Origin: Marinobacter gelidimuriae
GTDB lineage: Bacteria; Pseudomonadota; Gammaproteobacteria; Pseudomonadales; Oleiphilaceae
Direction of reading: 5' to 3'
Assembly: GCF_000372805.1 (NCBI RefSeq)
Contig: NZ_KB889952.1
Location: 1-63,107 of the forward strand
Length of the DNA: 63,107 nucleotides
Shown: positions 9,926-19,600 of the stretch, piece after piece
How positions within the stretch are numbered: the stretch's first letter is position 1
How the letters are laid out: each line of letters opens with the position of its first letter
Made by a program: the position numbers and the translations under genes
The notes under the pieces: model-generated
Databases searched by the model: none
What the model was told of the DNA's origin: nothing
What the model saw: only the letters and a program-made list of their open reading frames with translations

Positions 9926-10139
9926 CGATCAAGCACTCAACGCCGAACTAAAGCGTCGCTCCAGCAAAGACCAGGTGCGCTGGTATCAGGGCCGGAAGGG
10001 TTTGGCTGAAGACGGCATTGCCGGCGCCATGACGGTGATTCAGATGCACAATGATCTGAACGCAGCGGTGCCGCGACTGCAAGACAAAGGGGACGTTCTG
10101 ACCACTAATGCAGCGGCGCCCGCGCCGCCGGAGGGTTAG
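9831..10139 (+). pseudogene. gspA: Peptidoglycan-binding C-terminus of gspA, displaced by the frameshift
   Basis: This is the rest of the preceding gene. From about 9880 the frame reads GENLWLSARMMELVDRL, then VRWYQGRKGLAEDGIAGAMT, the pattern of the peptidoglycan-binding repeat that closes ExeA/GspA proteins. The residues before that point (MSTIPATATWCC) are out-of-frame noise, and there is no ribosome site to start a separate protein. Skipping one base within TTGCGGCGAAAAC joins VVL to GENLW and restores a protein of about 537 residues, close to ExeA (547). The stop at 10137-10139 is 3 bp before gspB. Confidence 0.7.
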
Positions 10140-10142
10140 GGC

Positions 10143-10403
10143 ATGTCCTACATATTAGATGCGCTGCGTAAATCGGAGAGCGAACGCCATCAAGGCAAAG
10201 TGCCGGATTTGACGGTAAACAGTCACATATTTGCCTCGGTGCCACAGGCCCGCAGGGTAATGATCAATAACCAGAATCTGCGGCCGGGCGATAGTTTTCA
10301 AGGCTTGCGGGTGGAAGAAATTACTGAGGATGGCGTGGTGTTAAGCAGACAAGGGCAACAATTTCGACTGGGTATAGTACGCGACTGGATGAGCCCGCGC
10401 TGA
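10143..10403 (+). CDS. gspB: Very short GspB-like protein lacking the membrane segment
   Basis: GspB partners GspA in secretin insertion and normally has a cytoplasmic N-terminus, one membrane helix, a proline-rich periplasmic linker and a C-terminal domain. This 86-residue version keeps both ends: the family start MSYILDALRKSESERHQGKV and the C-terminal block RRVMINNQNLRPGDSFQ with VLSRQGQQFRL. They are joined at about residues 27-30 with no hydrophobic segment between. ExeB is about 226 residues, so an in-frame internal loss is the likely cause. Without a membrane helix the C-terminal domain should not reach the periplasm. The stop overlaps dinG by one base. Confidence 0.75.
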   Translation: MSYILDALRKSESERHQGKVPDLTVNSHIFASVPQARRVMINNQNLRPGDSFQGLRVEEITEDGVVLSRQGQQFRLGIVRDWMSPR

Positions 10404-12532
10404 TGGCCCTGAGCGAACAAACCAAACAGCAAATCCAGCAGGGTTACCGCGATATGTTGGCGGGTAAGCAGGTGCGCGCTCGTTATGGCCAGCGCCTGAT
10501 GATTGCCGAAATCGCCCGCTATATGGGCGACATCACCGACAACGATGGCCAGCGTACGTCACCGCCTTCGGCGTGCGTGGTGGAAGCCGGTACCGGTACC
10601 GGTAAAACCCTGGCCTACCTGATTGCCGCCATTCCGGTGGCCAAAGCCCTGAATAAAACCCTGGTGATTTCCACTGCCACGGTGGCGCTGCAAGACCAGA
10701 TTGTTCTGAAAGACCTGCCAGACCTGAAAAAACACAGCAAGCTGGATATAAACTGGACCCTGGCCAAAGGCCGCGGCCGCTATTTGTGTATGTCTCGGTT
10801 GGAAGGCCGCTTGCACGACGAAGGCAATGGCGACAGTGACGCCATGCCGCTGTTTTTGCTGGATGCACCGGGTAAAGAGGAACCCGGTACCCGCGCGTTT
10901 TTCGAGGAAATGCTGGCCAGCTACGGCGCACGCAAGTGGGACGGCGACCGCGACCACTGGCCGGAGCAGATTCCGGACGATATCTGGCGCCAGGTAACCA
11001 CCGACCATCGCCAGTGCACCAATCGCCACTGCAGCTATTTTGACAGCTGTGCGTTTTTTGAAGCCCGCAAAGATCTGGACGCCGCCGATATAGTCGTAGC
11101 CAACCACGACCTGGTGCTGGCGGACCTCGCTCTGGGCGGCGGCGCGATACTGCCAGAGCCGGAAAACGCCCTGTTTATATTTGACGAAGCCCACCACTTG
11201 CCAGACAAAGCGCTGAATCACTTCGCCGCGTCCATTTCGCTGAACTCTACTCGCAGCTGGCTAAAACAGTTGTCGCAGATGCTGGTAAAAATGCAGCCGC
11301 ACCTGAGCCCGGGCACCCAGGGGGCAAAAATCCTGGAGCGCATCAGCGAAGCCGCGCGGGACGTCGACCTGGTGGTCACCCGGGTATACGAATACTGCGA
11401 ACACAATATTACCTGGGAATTTAACGAAGAGCGCCGCTCGGCCCAGTGGCGCTATCCCGAAGGCCAGCTGCCGGATGCCATGGCGGTACTGGCAGCGGAA
11501 GCGCGCATTGCCAGCGCTAATTTTTCGCGCCACCTGGGTGCTCTGGCTGAAGAGCTTCAGGGTGCCTTTGACGAGCGCAAAACCCACGATATTGACCGTG
11601 CAACGGCAGAATCCTGGTATCCGGTGATTGGCTCGTTCCACAGCCGCTCTGAAGAGCAGCTGCGCCTTTGGGCGGCCTGGTGTGAGGAAACAAAGAGCCC
11701 GCCGCCGGCACGCTGGACAGTGCGCCAACGCTGGGACCACGCCGAGGACATCACCCTTTACAGCTCGCCGGTTTTAGCCGACAACCTGCTGTATACGCGG
11801 CTGTGGTCGCGGGCCTACGGTTCGGTGCTTACCAGTGCCACGTTGACCGCTTTGGGGAAATTTGACCGCTTGCGTTCCCGCGCGGGATTACCGGAAGACG
11901 CCCGCTACCTGGTGGTGCCCAGCTCGTTCCGTTACCAGCAGATGGCCACGGTGGAAGTGCCGGCCATGAAGGCCATGCCCACCGACGACGGTTTTCTGGA
12001 AGAGCTGATTGAACGCCTGCCCACGCTGTGGCAAGGGGAAACCGCGACCCTGGTGTTGTTTACGTCGCGGCGCCAGATGCACCAGGTAAGGGACGCTCTA
12101 GCCAGTGACTACCCCGGGCTGATTATTACCCAGGACGACATGGCCAAAGGCGAAGTGCTGCGCCAACACTGCGCGCGGGTGGATGAAGGCCGGCCCAGCG
12201 TGTTGTTTGGTGTTGCCAGTTTTGCCGAGGGCATAGACCTGCCGGGTAAGTACCTGCACCACGTGGTGATTACCCGTTTGCCGTTTTCAGTACCCGATGA
12301 CCCGATTGATGCCAGCCTGGCGGAGTGGGTGACCCAGCGCGGTGGTAATCCGTTTATGGAGATTACCGTGCCGGAAGCCTCTATTAAGCTGGTTCAGGCA
12401 GTAGGGCGCTTGCTGCGCACCGAAGAAGACACCGGGCGGGTGACCATTCTGGACCGGCGCATTGTGGCGCGGCGCTATGGTCAGCTGCTGCTGGATTCGC
12501 TACCGCCGTTTCGGCGGGTGATTGAGTATTAA
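10403..12532 (+). CDS. dinG: ATP-dependent DNA helicase DinG
   Basis: An XPD-like superfamily 2, 5'-3' helicase with a [4Fe-4S] cluster that unwinds R-loops, D-loops and G-quadruplexes and helps forks pass transcription. Length is 709 residues. Walker A AGTGTGKT is at 62-69. The four probable cluster ligands are Cys129, Cys205, Cys210 and Cys216 (CTNRHCSYFDSC). DEAH is at 261-264 and the late motif QAVGRLLRTEEDTGR near the C-terminus. ATG overlaps the gspB stop (TGATG), suggesting coupled translation. Downstream is an AT-rich stretch before cysB. Confidence 0.95.
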   Translation: MALSEQTKQQIQQGYRDMLAGKQVRARYGQRLMIAEIARYMGDITDNDGQRTSPPSACVVEAGTGTGKTLAYLIAAIPVAKALNKTLVISTATVALQDQIVLKDLPDLKKHSKLDINWTLAKGRGRYLCMSRLEGRLHDEGNGDSDAMPLFLLDAPGKEEPGTRAFFEEMLASYGARKWDGDRDHWPEQIPDDIWRQVTTDHRQCTNRHCSYFDSCAFFEARKDLDAADIVVANHDLVLADLALGGGAILPEPENALFIFDEAHHLPDKALNHFAASISLNSTRSWLKQLSQMLVKMQPHLSPGTQGAKILERISEAARDVDLVVTRVYEYCEHNITWEFNEERRSAQWRYPEGQLPDAMAVLAAEARIASANFSRHLGALAEELQGAFDERKTHDIDRATAESWYPVIGSFHSRSEEQLRLWAAWCEETKSPPPARWTVRQRWDHAEDITLYSSPVLADNLLYTRLWSRAYGSVLTSATLTALGKFDRLRSRAGLPEDARYLVVPSSFRYQQMATVEVPAMKAMPTDDGFLEELIERLPTLWQGETATLVLFTSRRQMHQVRDALASDYPGLIITQDDMAKGEVLRQHCARVDEGRPSVLFGVASFAEGIDLPGKYLHHVVITRLPFSVPDDPIDASLAEWVTQRGGNPFMEITVPEASIKLVQAVGRLLRTEEDTGRVTILDRRIVARRYGQLLLDSLPPFRRVIEY

Positions 12533-12551
12533 TTATTCGAAAAAAGAATGA

Positions 12552-13628
<1,077 letters not shown>

Positions 13629-13748
13629 CGGGCTGTTTGCAGAGCGATGCAATTCCGTGCGGTTTTTTCTATCATAGCGAACCGATGCGGGTGCGCGGCG
13701 CTGTGATTGCAACCGAATCTTCCCTTATTGATGAAACAGGAGAGCACT

Positions 13749-14363
13749 GTGGAACTGGCATGCCTTGATCTTGAAGGAGTATTAATTCCAGAAATCTGGA
13801 TTGCGTTTGCGGAGAAAACCGGCATTGAAGAACTTAAGGCAACCACCCGCGACATTCCTGATTACAACGTACTGATGAAACAGCGCCTGAAGCTGTTAGA
13901 CCAACACGGTTACGGCCTGCCGCAAATTCAGGAAGTCATTGGCGGGCTGGACCCGCTGCCCGGTGCAGCAGAATTTCTGGACTGGCTGCGCGAGCGCTTT
14001 CAGGTGGTGATTCTGTCAGACACTTTCTACGAATTTGCCATGCCGCTGATGGCCAAGCTGGGCCATCCTGCGCTGCTGTGCCACAAACTGGAAGTAGCGG
14101 ACAACGGCCAGATTACCAACTATCTGATGCGTCAGCGTGACCCCAAGCGCCAGTCGGTTCGCGCCTTCCAGCTGCTGAATTACCGGGTGATTGCCGCCGG
14201 CGATTCGTACAACGACACCACCATGCTGGCGCAGGCTGAGGCCGGTATTTTGTTCCACGCGCCGCAAAACGTGATCAGCGAATTTCCGCAGTTCCCGGCA
14301 GTGCAGACGTTTGACGATTTGAAACAGGAATTCCTGAAGGCCAGCCTGGTGCACAGCGCCTGA
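13749..14363 (+). CDS. thrH: ThrH phosphoserine phosphatase / homoserine phosphotransferase
   Basis: A HAD-family enzyme that in P. aeruginosa dephosphorylates phosphoserine and can pass the phosphate to homoserine, so linking serine and threonine synthesis. The 204 residues match ThrH (205) closely. The nucleophile motif is CLDLEGV with Asp7 and Glu9, then ILSDTFYEF and GDSYNDTTML carrying the other HAD residues. The GTG at 13749 is chosen over 13707 because AGGAGA sits 5 bp upstream and the product then begins at the family start. It is convergent with pabB across a short tandem-repeat region. Confidence 0.93.
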   Translation: MELACLDLEGVLIPEIWIAFAEKTGIEELKATTRDIPDYNVLMKQRLKLLDQHGYGLPQIQEVIGGLDPLPGAAEFLDWLRERFQVVILSDTFYEFAMPLMAKLGHPALLCHKLEVADNGQITNYLMRQRDPKRQSVRAFQLLNYRVIAAGDSYNDTTMLAQAEAGILFHAPQNVISEFPQFPAVQTFDDLKQEFLKASLVHSA

Positions 14364-14409
14364 TTGCCTTTTAAATCTGGAACCGGGACTTGTGTTGTAA
14401 GAGAGCGGG

Positions 14410-14446
14410 CCTATATACCTCTAACCTATATACCTCTTACCTATAG
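14410..14446. repeat. 15-bp tandem repeat between convergent thrH and pabB
   Basis: Two adjacent 15-bp units (CCTATATACCTCTAA at 14410-14424, CCTATATACCTCTTA at 14425-14439) are followed by a 7-bp partial third unit. The partial unit supplies the pabB stop codon (TAG on the minus strand at 14441-14443). The units differ at one base. Confidence 0.85.
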
Positions 14447-15844
14447 TCCGCCTGCTTTTTCCAGGCAGTCCATCAGCGGTTTTACCTTGGTCAGGGTTTC
14501 CTGATATTCGCTCTCGGCTTCTGAATCCGTGACTATGCCGCCGCCGCCCCAGCAATGAATGGCGCCGGTGTTGTCGCACACCAAGGTGCGAATGGCGATG
14601 CTGCTGTCTAGCTGGCCGTCGAAGTTGCGATGGAATACTGAGCCGCAGTAAGGGCCGCGCCAGTGCGGCTCCAGTTCCTGAATAATTTCCATGGCGCGAA
14701 TTTTTGGCGCGCCGGTAATCGAACCACCTGGAAAAGCATCGAAAAACGCCCGCAGCGGTGATACACCGGGCGCCAGTGTTGCGCGAATGTGGCTTACCAA
14801 GTGGTGTACATTGCGATAAGACTCCAGCGCAAACAGTTTATCCACACGCACAGACCCGGTAGCCGCGTTCAGGCCCAGATCGTTGCGCAGCAGATCCACA
14901 ATCATCAGATTTTCTGCCCGGTCTTTTTCTGAATCCATCAATTCCTGCGCCAGGGCGCGATCCTGCTCGGCATCTTTGCCCCGTGGCCGTGTGCCTTTGA
15001 TAGGGCTTGTGCGCACGGTATCGCCGCTGATCTGAAGAAAACGCTCCGGCGAGGCCGATACAATGGCCTGGTCGCCAAGCCGCAGAAAGGCGCCGTAGGG
15101 CGTAGGGTGCGCGCTGGCAAGCGCCTGATAGGCGCGCCAGGGGTCGCCCCGGTAATGCCCGCTGAACTGCTGGGACAAATTGGCCTGATAGCAGTCGCCC
15201 GCCAGAATGTACTCTTTCACCCGTTCAACGCCGGCCATGAAATCTGCCGCTGATTGCCGTGGCGCAAAGGCTTGGGTCATGCGCCAGTGTTGTTCGGGCA
15301 GGGGCGAAGCTGCGTCTTCTTGTTGCCAGTCCGCAAGTTGCGCCCGAGTTGCCGTTGCGCACCGCGGATGAATCCACAGGTAATATTGTCCGCTTTGCCG
15401 ATCGCAGCTCGCCATCCACAGGTACAAACCGGCTTGCATGGCGGGCAATGGATTGAGGTCGGCGCTGGGTGAAGTAGCTGTTGCCGTATTCGTCGGAGCT
15501 TTCAAATGCCGATACCCCAACTCGTAACTGGCAAAACCCAGCCAGCCGCCATTCAGCCAGGGTGTCGTTTGCGACGCCGGCTCGTTAACCTGCGAATGCT
15601 GACTTTCCATCTGCGCCAGCTGCTTTTCCATAAAGTGCGCGGTGCGGGCCAGCGCAGCTTTATCGGCGTATACATCGCTGCCTGCTAGCGCTACGGTCTC
15701 GGCTGCCAGTGCAGTGAAACCAAAGCGTTCACCGCGGCCAGCTTCCGCCCCGGGAGCACCCAGGCAGATAAAGTCGCTGCACTGGCTGGCATGGGCCTGA
15801 AGCCGGGCAAATTGATCAGCGCTGATGGGTGTAGCCGCTATCAA
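14441..15844 (-). CDS. pabB: Aminodeoxychorismate synthase component I PabB
   Basis: Converts chorismate and ammonia, supplied by a PabA-type glutaminase, to 4-amino-4-deoxychorismate, the precursor of p-aminobenzoate and folate. Length is 467 residues. The motif TSPIKGTRPRG has Lys283, which separates PabB from anthranilate synthase TrpE (PIAGT). The chorismate-binding block GGSITGAPKIRAMEIIQELE and YCGSVFHRNFDGQLDSSIAIRT are intact. No pabA or pabC lies beside it. The start near 15844 has no strong ribosome site. It is divergent from the DUF58 fragment across 95 bp. Confidence 0.93.
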   Translation of the reverse strand: MIAATPISADQFARLQAHASQCSDFICLGAPGAEAGRGERFGFTALAAETVALAGSDVYADKAALARTAHFMEKQLAQMESQHSQVNEPASQTTPWLNGGWLGFASYELGYRHLKAPTNTATATSPSADLNPLPAMQAGLYLWMASCDRQSGQYYLWIHPRCATATRAQLADWQQEDAASPLPEQHWRMTQAFAPRQSAADFMAGVERVKEYILAGDCYQANLSQQFSGHYRGDPWRAYQALASAHPTPYGAFLRLGDQAIVSASPERFLQISGDTVRTSPIKGTRPRGKDAEQDRALAQELMDSEKDRAENLMIVDLLRNDLGLNAATGSVRVDKLFALESYRNVHHLVSHIRATLAPGVSPLRAFFDAFPGGSITGAPKIRAMEIIQELEPHWRGPYCGSVFHRNFDGQLDSSIAIRTLVCDNTGAIHCWGGGGIVTDSEAESEYQETLTKVKPLMDCLEKAGGL

Positions 15845-15939
15845 AGGGAAAACCTCTCGTATTCTTTTGAAGGGAAATTTATTCGACGATTTGTCTATAC
15901 GCTGGCGATTCGCGAAAGGCTGTTACGTATACTGGATTT

Positions 15940-16353
15940 ATGACAATGAAGAAACCGACAATCGATGGTTTTTGGCAGCGCTGGGTGAATCGACGCCTGC
16001 CCAGATCTGACTGCCAGACGTTCAGCCAGAAAAATCTGTTTATTCTGCCTACCGGTGCCGGCGTGATGTTCGGTGCACTTCTACTGATTATGCTGATTAC
16101 CGGCATCAACTATCAAAACAGTCTGATTTATATGCTGACCTTTGTACTTGGCGGAGTGTTTGTGGGCGCCATGCACCAGACCCACCGTAATCTGGCAGGT
16201 TTGACTCTGGCTCTAAGCCGGGCGGGAGAGGCCGTTGCCGGTGACACAGTGCCGTTCAGCTTGCGCCTGACCGCTGGTAAAGACGACGCCATTGCAGTGC
16301 AGGTTAGCAGCCGGTATTCCGGCGCGGGTGGTGGTTGGGTATCAGGGCGGTGA
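15940..16353 (+). pseudogene. DUF58 protein, 5' fragment (truncated by deletion)
   Basis: The first 120 or so residues look like the N-terminus of DUF58 membrane proteins: two hydrophobic segments (GVMFGALLLIMLITGI and LIYMLTFVLGGVFVGAM) followed by HQTHRNLAGL. DUF58 proteins usually exceed 300 residues and carry a vWA-like domain, absent here. The frame leaves family-like sequence at about 16300-16310 and ends in a junk tail (SSRYSGAGGGWVSGR). In the next frame the sequence becomes a transglutaminase C-terminus. DUF58 and TgpA-type genes are usual neighbours, so one deletion across both explains the structure. A MoxR-type ATPase gene, the usual upstream partner, is not seen. Confidence 0.75.
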
Positions 16354-17101
16354 ATCGGGGGCTGGCGACGAATACCTGATTGTGCGTCAGTACGACGCCC
16401 ACGCCTGGGTAGAGGGCTGGTTTGAGGGTGCGGGTTGGATTCGGCTTGACCCGACCGCGGCGATTGCGCCGTCGCGCATTGAATCCGGCCTGCGCGAGGC
16501 GATGGCAGAAGAAGGTTCGTTTCTGGAAAACAGCTGGATGTCGCCGCAAAAGTACGGCAACTTGCCGCTGCTTACTTGGGACAGCCTGCAGCTGGATCGC
16601 ATCAATTATCAGTGGCAACGCTGGGTGGTAGGGTATCAGGGCCAGAGCCAGATGGACCTGCTGTCGCGCTTGCCCGGTGGCCTTACCATGCGCGACCTGG
16701 GTTATATTAGCGCCGGCACTGTGGCGGCCGCACTGCTGTTGGCCGGGTTGATCAGTGCCTGGCGCGGCCGGCAGGGCGGTCGCCATACCGGCGTGGCGCG
16801 TCAACTTAAGCGTTGGCAAAGGTTTTGCGAAGGTGTTGGTGTACCCGTACGCCAGGGTGAAACGCCCCTGGGACTGGCTGAACGGCTGGCACGGGCGGAA
16901 CCGGCGCTGGCGGATTCTGCCAGAGTTTTTGCCGGTGTGGTCAATACTCATTACTATAGTCGCCAAACGGTTGATGCAGTTGCGCAGCCGGCGTCGGATA
17001 TCCGCCTTCTGCGGCGCTTGCTGGCCCGTATGAAACGGCAGCGCCGGCAGGCGGGCGCGGGTTCAGGCGGGTCTCCCGCTCAATCGAGCGAATCATTCTA
17101 A
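16292..17101 (+). pseudogene. TgpA-type (DUF3488) transglutaminase, 3' fragment
   Basis: The frame starts within the transglutaminase core at AAGIPARVVVGYQGGE and continues with YDAHAWVEGWFEGAGW and RLDPTAAIAPSRIESGL, which carry the catalytic His and Asp. The catalytic Cys, normally about 20 residues before AAGIPARVV, is missing, as are the multi-pass membrane region and most of the periplasmic domain. A late membrane helix (GYISAGTVAAALLLAGLIS) and the DUF4129-like tail remain. TgpA proteins are about 650-700 residues, so some 60% is lost. The only start in this frame is a TTG at 16292 with no ribosome site. It should be inactive even if translated. Confidence 0.78.
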
Positions 17102-17142
17102 GCGAGCAGCGAGGCAAAGGATTGATACACCAGGACACCGAT

Positions 17143-18165
17143 ATGGCGACCGATATGCCCTGGCTGGCAAAAGCCTGGCACAGCGTGCAGAAACAGCTGG
17201 CGGAGTCGCGGCTGCCCCACGCACTGATTATTAATGGCGAGCGCGGTGTTGGTAAACGTGCCTGGGCCGATGCGGTTGCCGGTTTGTTGCTGTGTGATCA
17301 GCTGCAAACCGACCCGCAGGGAATGCCACAAGCCTGTGGCCACTGCAAACAGTGCGAATTGAAACGTGCCGGCAGCCATCCCGATGTGCGGGTATACGCC
17401 CCTGAAAAATCGCGCATGGTGCGCATTGTTCAAATCAGGGAATTGATTACTTTTGCTTCTGCGTCACCTCAGGTGGGTCATCGTAAAATCGCGATTATTG
17501 ATCGCGCCGACCAGCTCAATATTAACGCCGCCAATGCGTTGCTGAAAACCCTGGAAGAACCCAGCGGTGATACCGTGCTGTTGCTGTTACAGGAAAGTGG
17601 CCGGCCGTTGTTGCCGACGATTCGCTCGCGCTGTCAGACTCATACGTTGCCGGTACCCGTGGCAGCTGACGCCGAACGCTGGCTGGTGGGCCAACTGGCC
17701 CTGCTACCACCTGAAAAGCAGCCGGAAAGCACTTCCGTGGCGAAAGCGTTGATGTTGGCTGGCAATGCCCCGAGGCTGGCTTTGGATTATCTGAACAGCG
17801 GCTTTATAGCGCTGCACGACGCGGCTTTTTGCGGTTTTCGCGATTTTATGAAAAACCAGATGACCCTGGCCGATGCTGCCAAAGCCTTCAAAGTCCTGGG
17901 GCTGGATGTAACCCTGGGGCTGTTTGAAGGCTGGGCGGCAGACCTGGCCCGCCTGAGCGCCGGGGGTGAGCCGGCGCACCATGAAGCCGCGGATATGCTG
18001 CGCTTCCTGGCCGGCTGCAATCCGCCCTGGCGCGCCCATGAATTGCTGGGCGCGGTGCGTGAAGGGCGTGAAGCCGTTGTATACAATGCCAGCCCGGAGC
18101 TGGAAGCCAGCCGGCTGCTGCTGGCGTGGCAACAACTGATGCCAAAACGCCAGCGTGCCGGCTGA
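17143..18165 (+). CDS. holB: DNA polymerase III delta' subunit HolB
   Basis: Part of the clamp loader that places the beta sliding clamp on DNA. Length is 340 residues. The zinc-binding cysteines are in the stretch from LLCDQLQTD to CGHCKQCEL, and the AAA+ core includes IDRADQLNINAANALLKTLE and the sensor-like RSRCQT. ATG at 17143 has AGGA 7 bp upstream and is preferred to the TTG at 17122. It follows the transglutaminase fragment by 41 bp and precedes pilZ, a conserved gammaproteobacterial pairing. A tmk gene, often upstream of holB, is absent. Confidence 0.92.
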   Translation: MATDMPWLAKAWHSVQKQLAESRLPHALIINGERGVGKRAWADAVAGLLLCDQLQTDPQGMPQACGHCKQCELKRAGSHPDVRVYAPEKSRMVRIVQIRELITFASASPQVGHRKIAIIDRADQLNINAANALLKTLEEPSGDTVLLLLQESGRPLLPTIRSRCQTHTLPVPVAADAERWLVGQLALLPPEKQPESTSVAKALMLAGNAPRLALDYLNSGFIALHDAAFCGFRDFMKNQMTLADAAKAFKVLGLDVTLGLFEGWAADLARLSAGGEPAHHEAADMLRFLAGCNPPWRAHELLGAVREGREAVVYNASPELEASRLLLAWQQLMPKRQRAG

Positions 18166-18244
18166 GATAGCCGCGCAGGCTAATGTTGATTGAAGAGCCG
18201 GCAAATACCCGCATCGGTCTCGCTACTGTTATGATTAACCAAAC

Positions 18245-18292
18245 TTTATTGATACGTTTACCGAAACGTTTATTGAACCATTTATTGACACA
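18245..18292. repeat. Four imperfect 12-bp units upstream of pilZ
   Basis: TTTATTGATACG, TTTACCGAAACG, TTTATTGAACCA and TTTATTGACACA follow one another without gaps, ending 20 bp before the pilZ start. All begin TTTA and keep GA at positions 7-8. Units 1-3 also form the palindrome ACGTTT-ACCG-AAACGT at 18254-18269. Confidence 0.7.
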
Positions 18293-18312
18293 CCACAGAT
18301 AAGGTATTTGTT

Positions 18313-18663
18313 ATGGGGTCCGGATTCGGAAATCGCAGTGGCATATTAACCCTGACCATTAAAGACAAAGCAGTGCTCTACGCTGCGTATATGCCTTATA
18401 TCCGCCAGGGTGGCCTGTTTATTCCCACCCAAAAGCAGTACCAGCTTGGTAACGAGGTGTTTTTGCTGCTCAATCTGATGGACGAACCGGAGAAGTTGCC
18501 GGTGTCTGGCAAGGTTATCTGGATTACACCAAAAGGCGCACAAGGGAACCGCGCGGCCGGTATTGGCGTACAGTTCAGTGATGACGCTGAATTGGCCAGA
18601 ACCAAAATCGAGTCGTATTTGGCGGGTTCGCTGAATTCTGACCGCCCCACCCATACACTCTGA
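18313..18663 (+). CDS. pilZ: Type IV pilus protein PilZ
   Basis: The founding PilZ protein, required for type IV pilus assembly; in related bacteria it binds the ATPase PilB and the c-di-GMP protein FimX. The 116-residue product carries the almost invariant blocks TIKDKAVLYAAYMP, EVFLLLNLMDEPEKLPV and WITPKGAQGNRAAGIGVQF, and the end KIESYLAGSLNSDRPTH. As in other true PilZ orthologues, the RxxxR c-di-GMP motif is missing, so it probably does not bind c-di-GMP itself. AAGG lies 8 bp before the ATG. Its stop overlaps the ribosome site of the next gene. Confidence 0.95.
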   Translation: MGSGFGNRSGILTLTIKDKAVLYAAYMPYIRQGGLFIPTQKQYQLGNEVFLLLNLMDEPEKLPVSGKVIWITPKGAQGNRAAGIGVQFSDDAELARTKIESYLAGSLNSDRPTHTL

Positions 18664-18671
18664 GGTACCCG

Positions 18672-19592
18672 ATGACCGAAGTTGCTGCCGCGTTGGCGGA
18701 TACAGGCACAGAATTTGCCGCCGGGCGGGAAGCTCTCTGGCCACTGGAACACATCACGCTGGCGGGTTTGAGCTGGCCTGCACAGCCCGAAACCGCGAAC
18801 CTGCGGCCAATGTTGTTGCTGCACGGCTGGCTTGATAACAGCGATACGTTTACCCATCTGGCACCGGAGCTGACCCGTCTTGGCGACGTGTACGCGTTTG
18901 ATTTTGCAGGCCACGGCCGTTCCGGCCATCGCCCGCCGGGGCAACATTATGTGTTGATGGATTACGTAGCGGATCTTGCCGAACTGATCGAACTTCACTT
19001 TGACGCTGACAAGACTCCGTTGGACTTGGCTGGGCACTCCCTTGGCGGCATTGTTGCGGCGCTTTACGCTGCGGCATTCCCCGAGCGGGTGCGCAAACTG
19101 GTGCTGATTGACAGCCTGGGTGCGCTCAGCCGTCACGAACACGAAGTGATTCCCCAGTTGCGCCGTTCCATCAGCAAACGCCTGGCGGGCTCTAGCAAGC
19201 CGGCGTTGTATCCGGACCTGGCGACAGCGGCGAAGGTACGGGCCGGCGGCCTGAGTCCTTTGAGCCCGGAAGCTGCTCTGGTCCTTATACCTCGTAATAT
19301 GCAAAAAGTGGAAAGCGGTTGGTTGTGGCGCACCGATGCGCGGTTGCGGCACCCCTCGGCGCTGATGCCGTCAGAACAGCAGGTGCTGGCGTCTTTAGCG
19401 GCGCTGAGCACGCCAACGTTATTTGTGCGGGCGCAATCCGGATTGTTAGCAGACAACGCCGACACTACCCAAATCCGCGCCCAAGTGATTAAAGATTTCC
19501 AGCAGGTTGATGTTCCCGGCGGCCACCACTGTCATCTGGATGGCGATACCCGTCCGGTGACCGAGGCTGTTAAACGATTTTTGAATCAATAG
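18672..19592 (+). CDS. Alpha/beta-fold hydrolase, substrate unknown
   Basis: A 306-residue alpha/beta hydrolase. The oxyanion-side motif LLHGWLDNSDTF, the nucleophile elbow GHSLGG with Ser123, and the late His in GGHHCHLDGD form a complete serine-hydrolase set. There is no signal peptide, so it is cytoplasmic. Overall it resembles the MEST-like/haloalkane-dehalogenase-related esterases, but no sequence feature fixes the substrate. GAGG at 18662-18665 overlaps the pilZ stop, and the next gene follows after 8 bp, so it is probably in the holB-pilZ transcript. Confidence 0.85.
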   Translation: MTEVAAALADTGTEFAAGREALWPLEHITLAGLSWPAQPETANLRPMLLLHGWLDNSDTFTHLAPELTRLGDVYAFDFAGHGRSGHRPPGQHYVLMDYVADLAELIELHFDADKTPLDLAGHSLGGIVAALYAAAFPERVRKLVLIDSLGALSRHEHEVIPQLRRSISKRLAGSSKPALYPDLATAAKVRAGGLSPLSPEAALVLIPRNMQKVESGWLWRTDARLRHPSALMPSEQQVLASLAALSTPTLFVRAQSGLLADNADTTQIRAQVIKDFQQVDVPGGHHCHLDGDTRPVTEAVKRFLNQ

Positions 19593-19600
19593 GTGATGCT

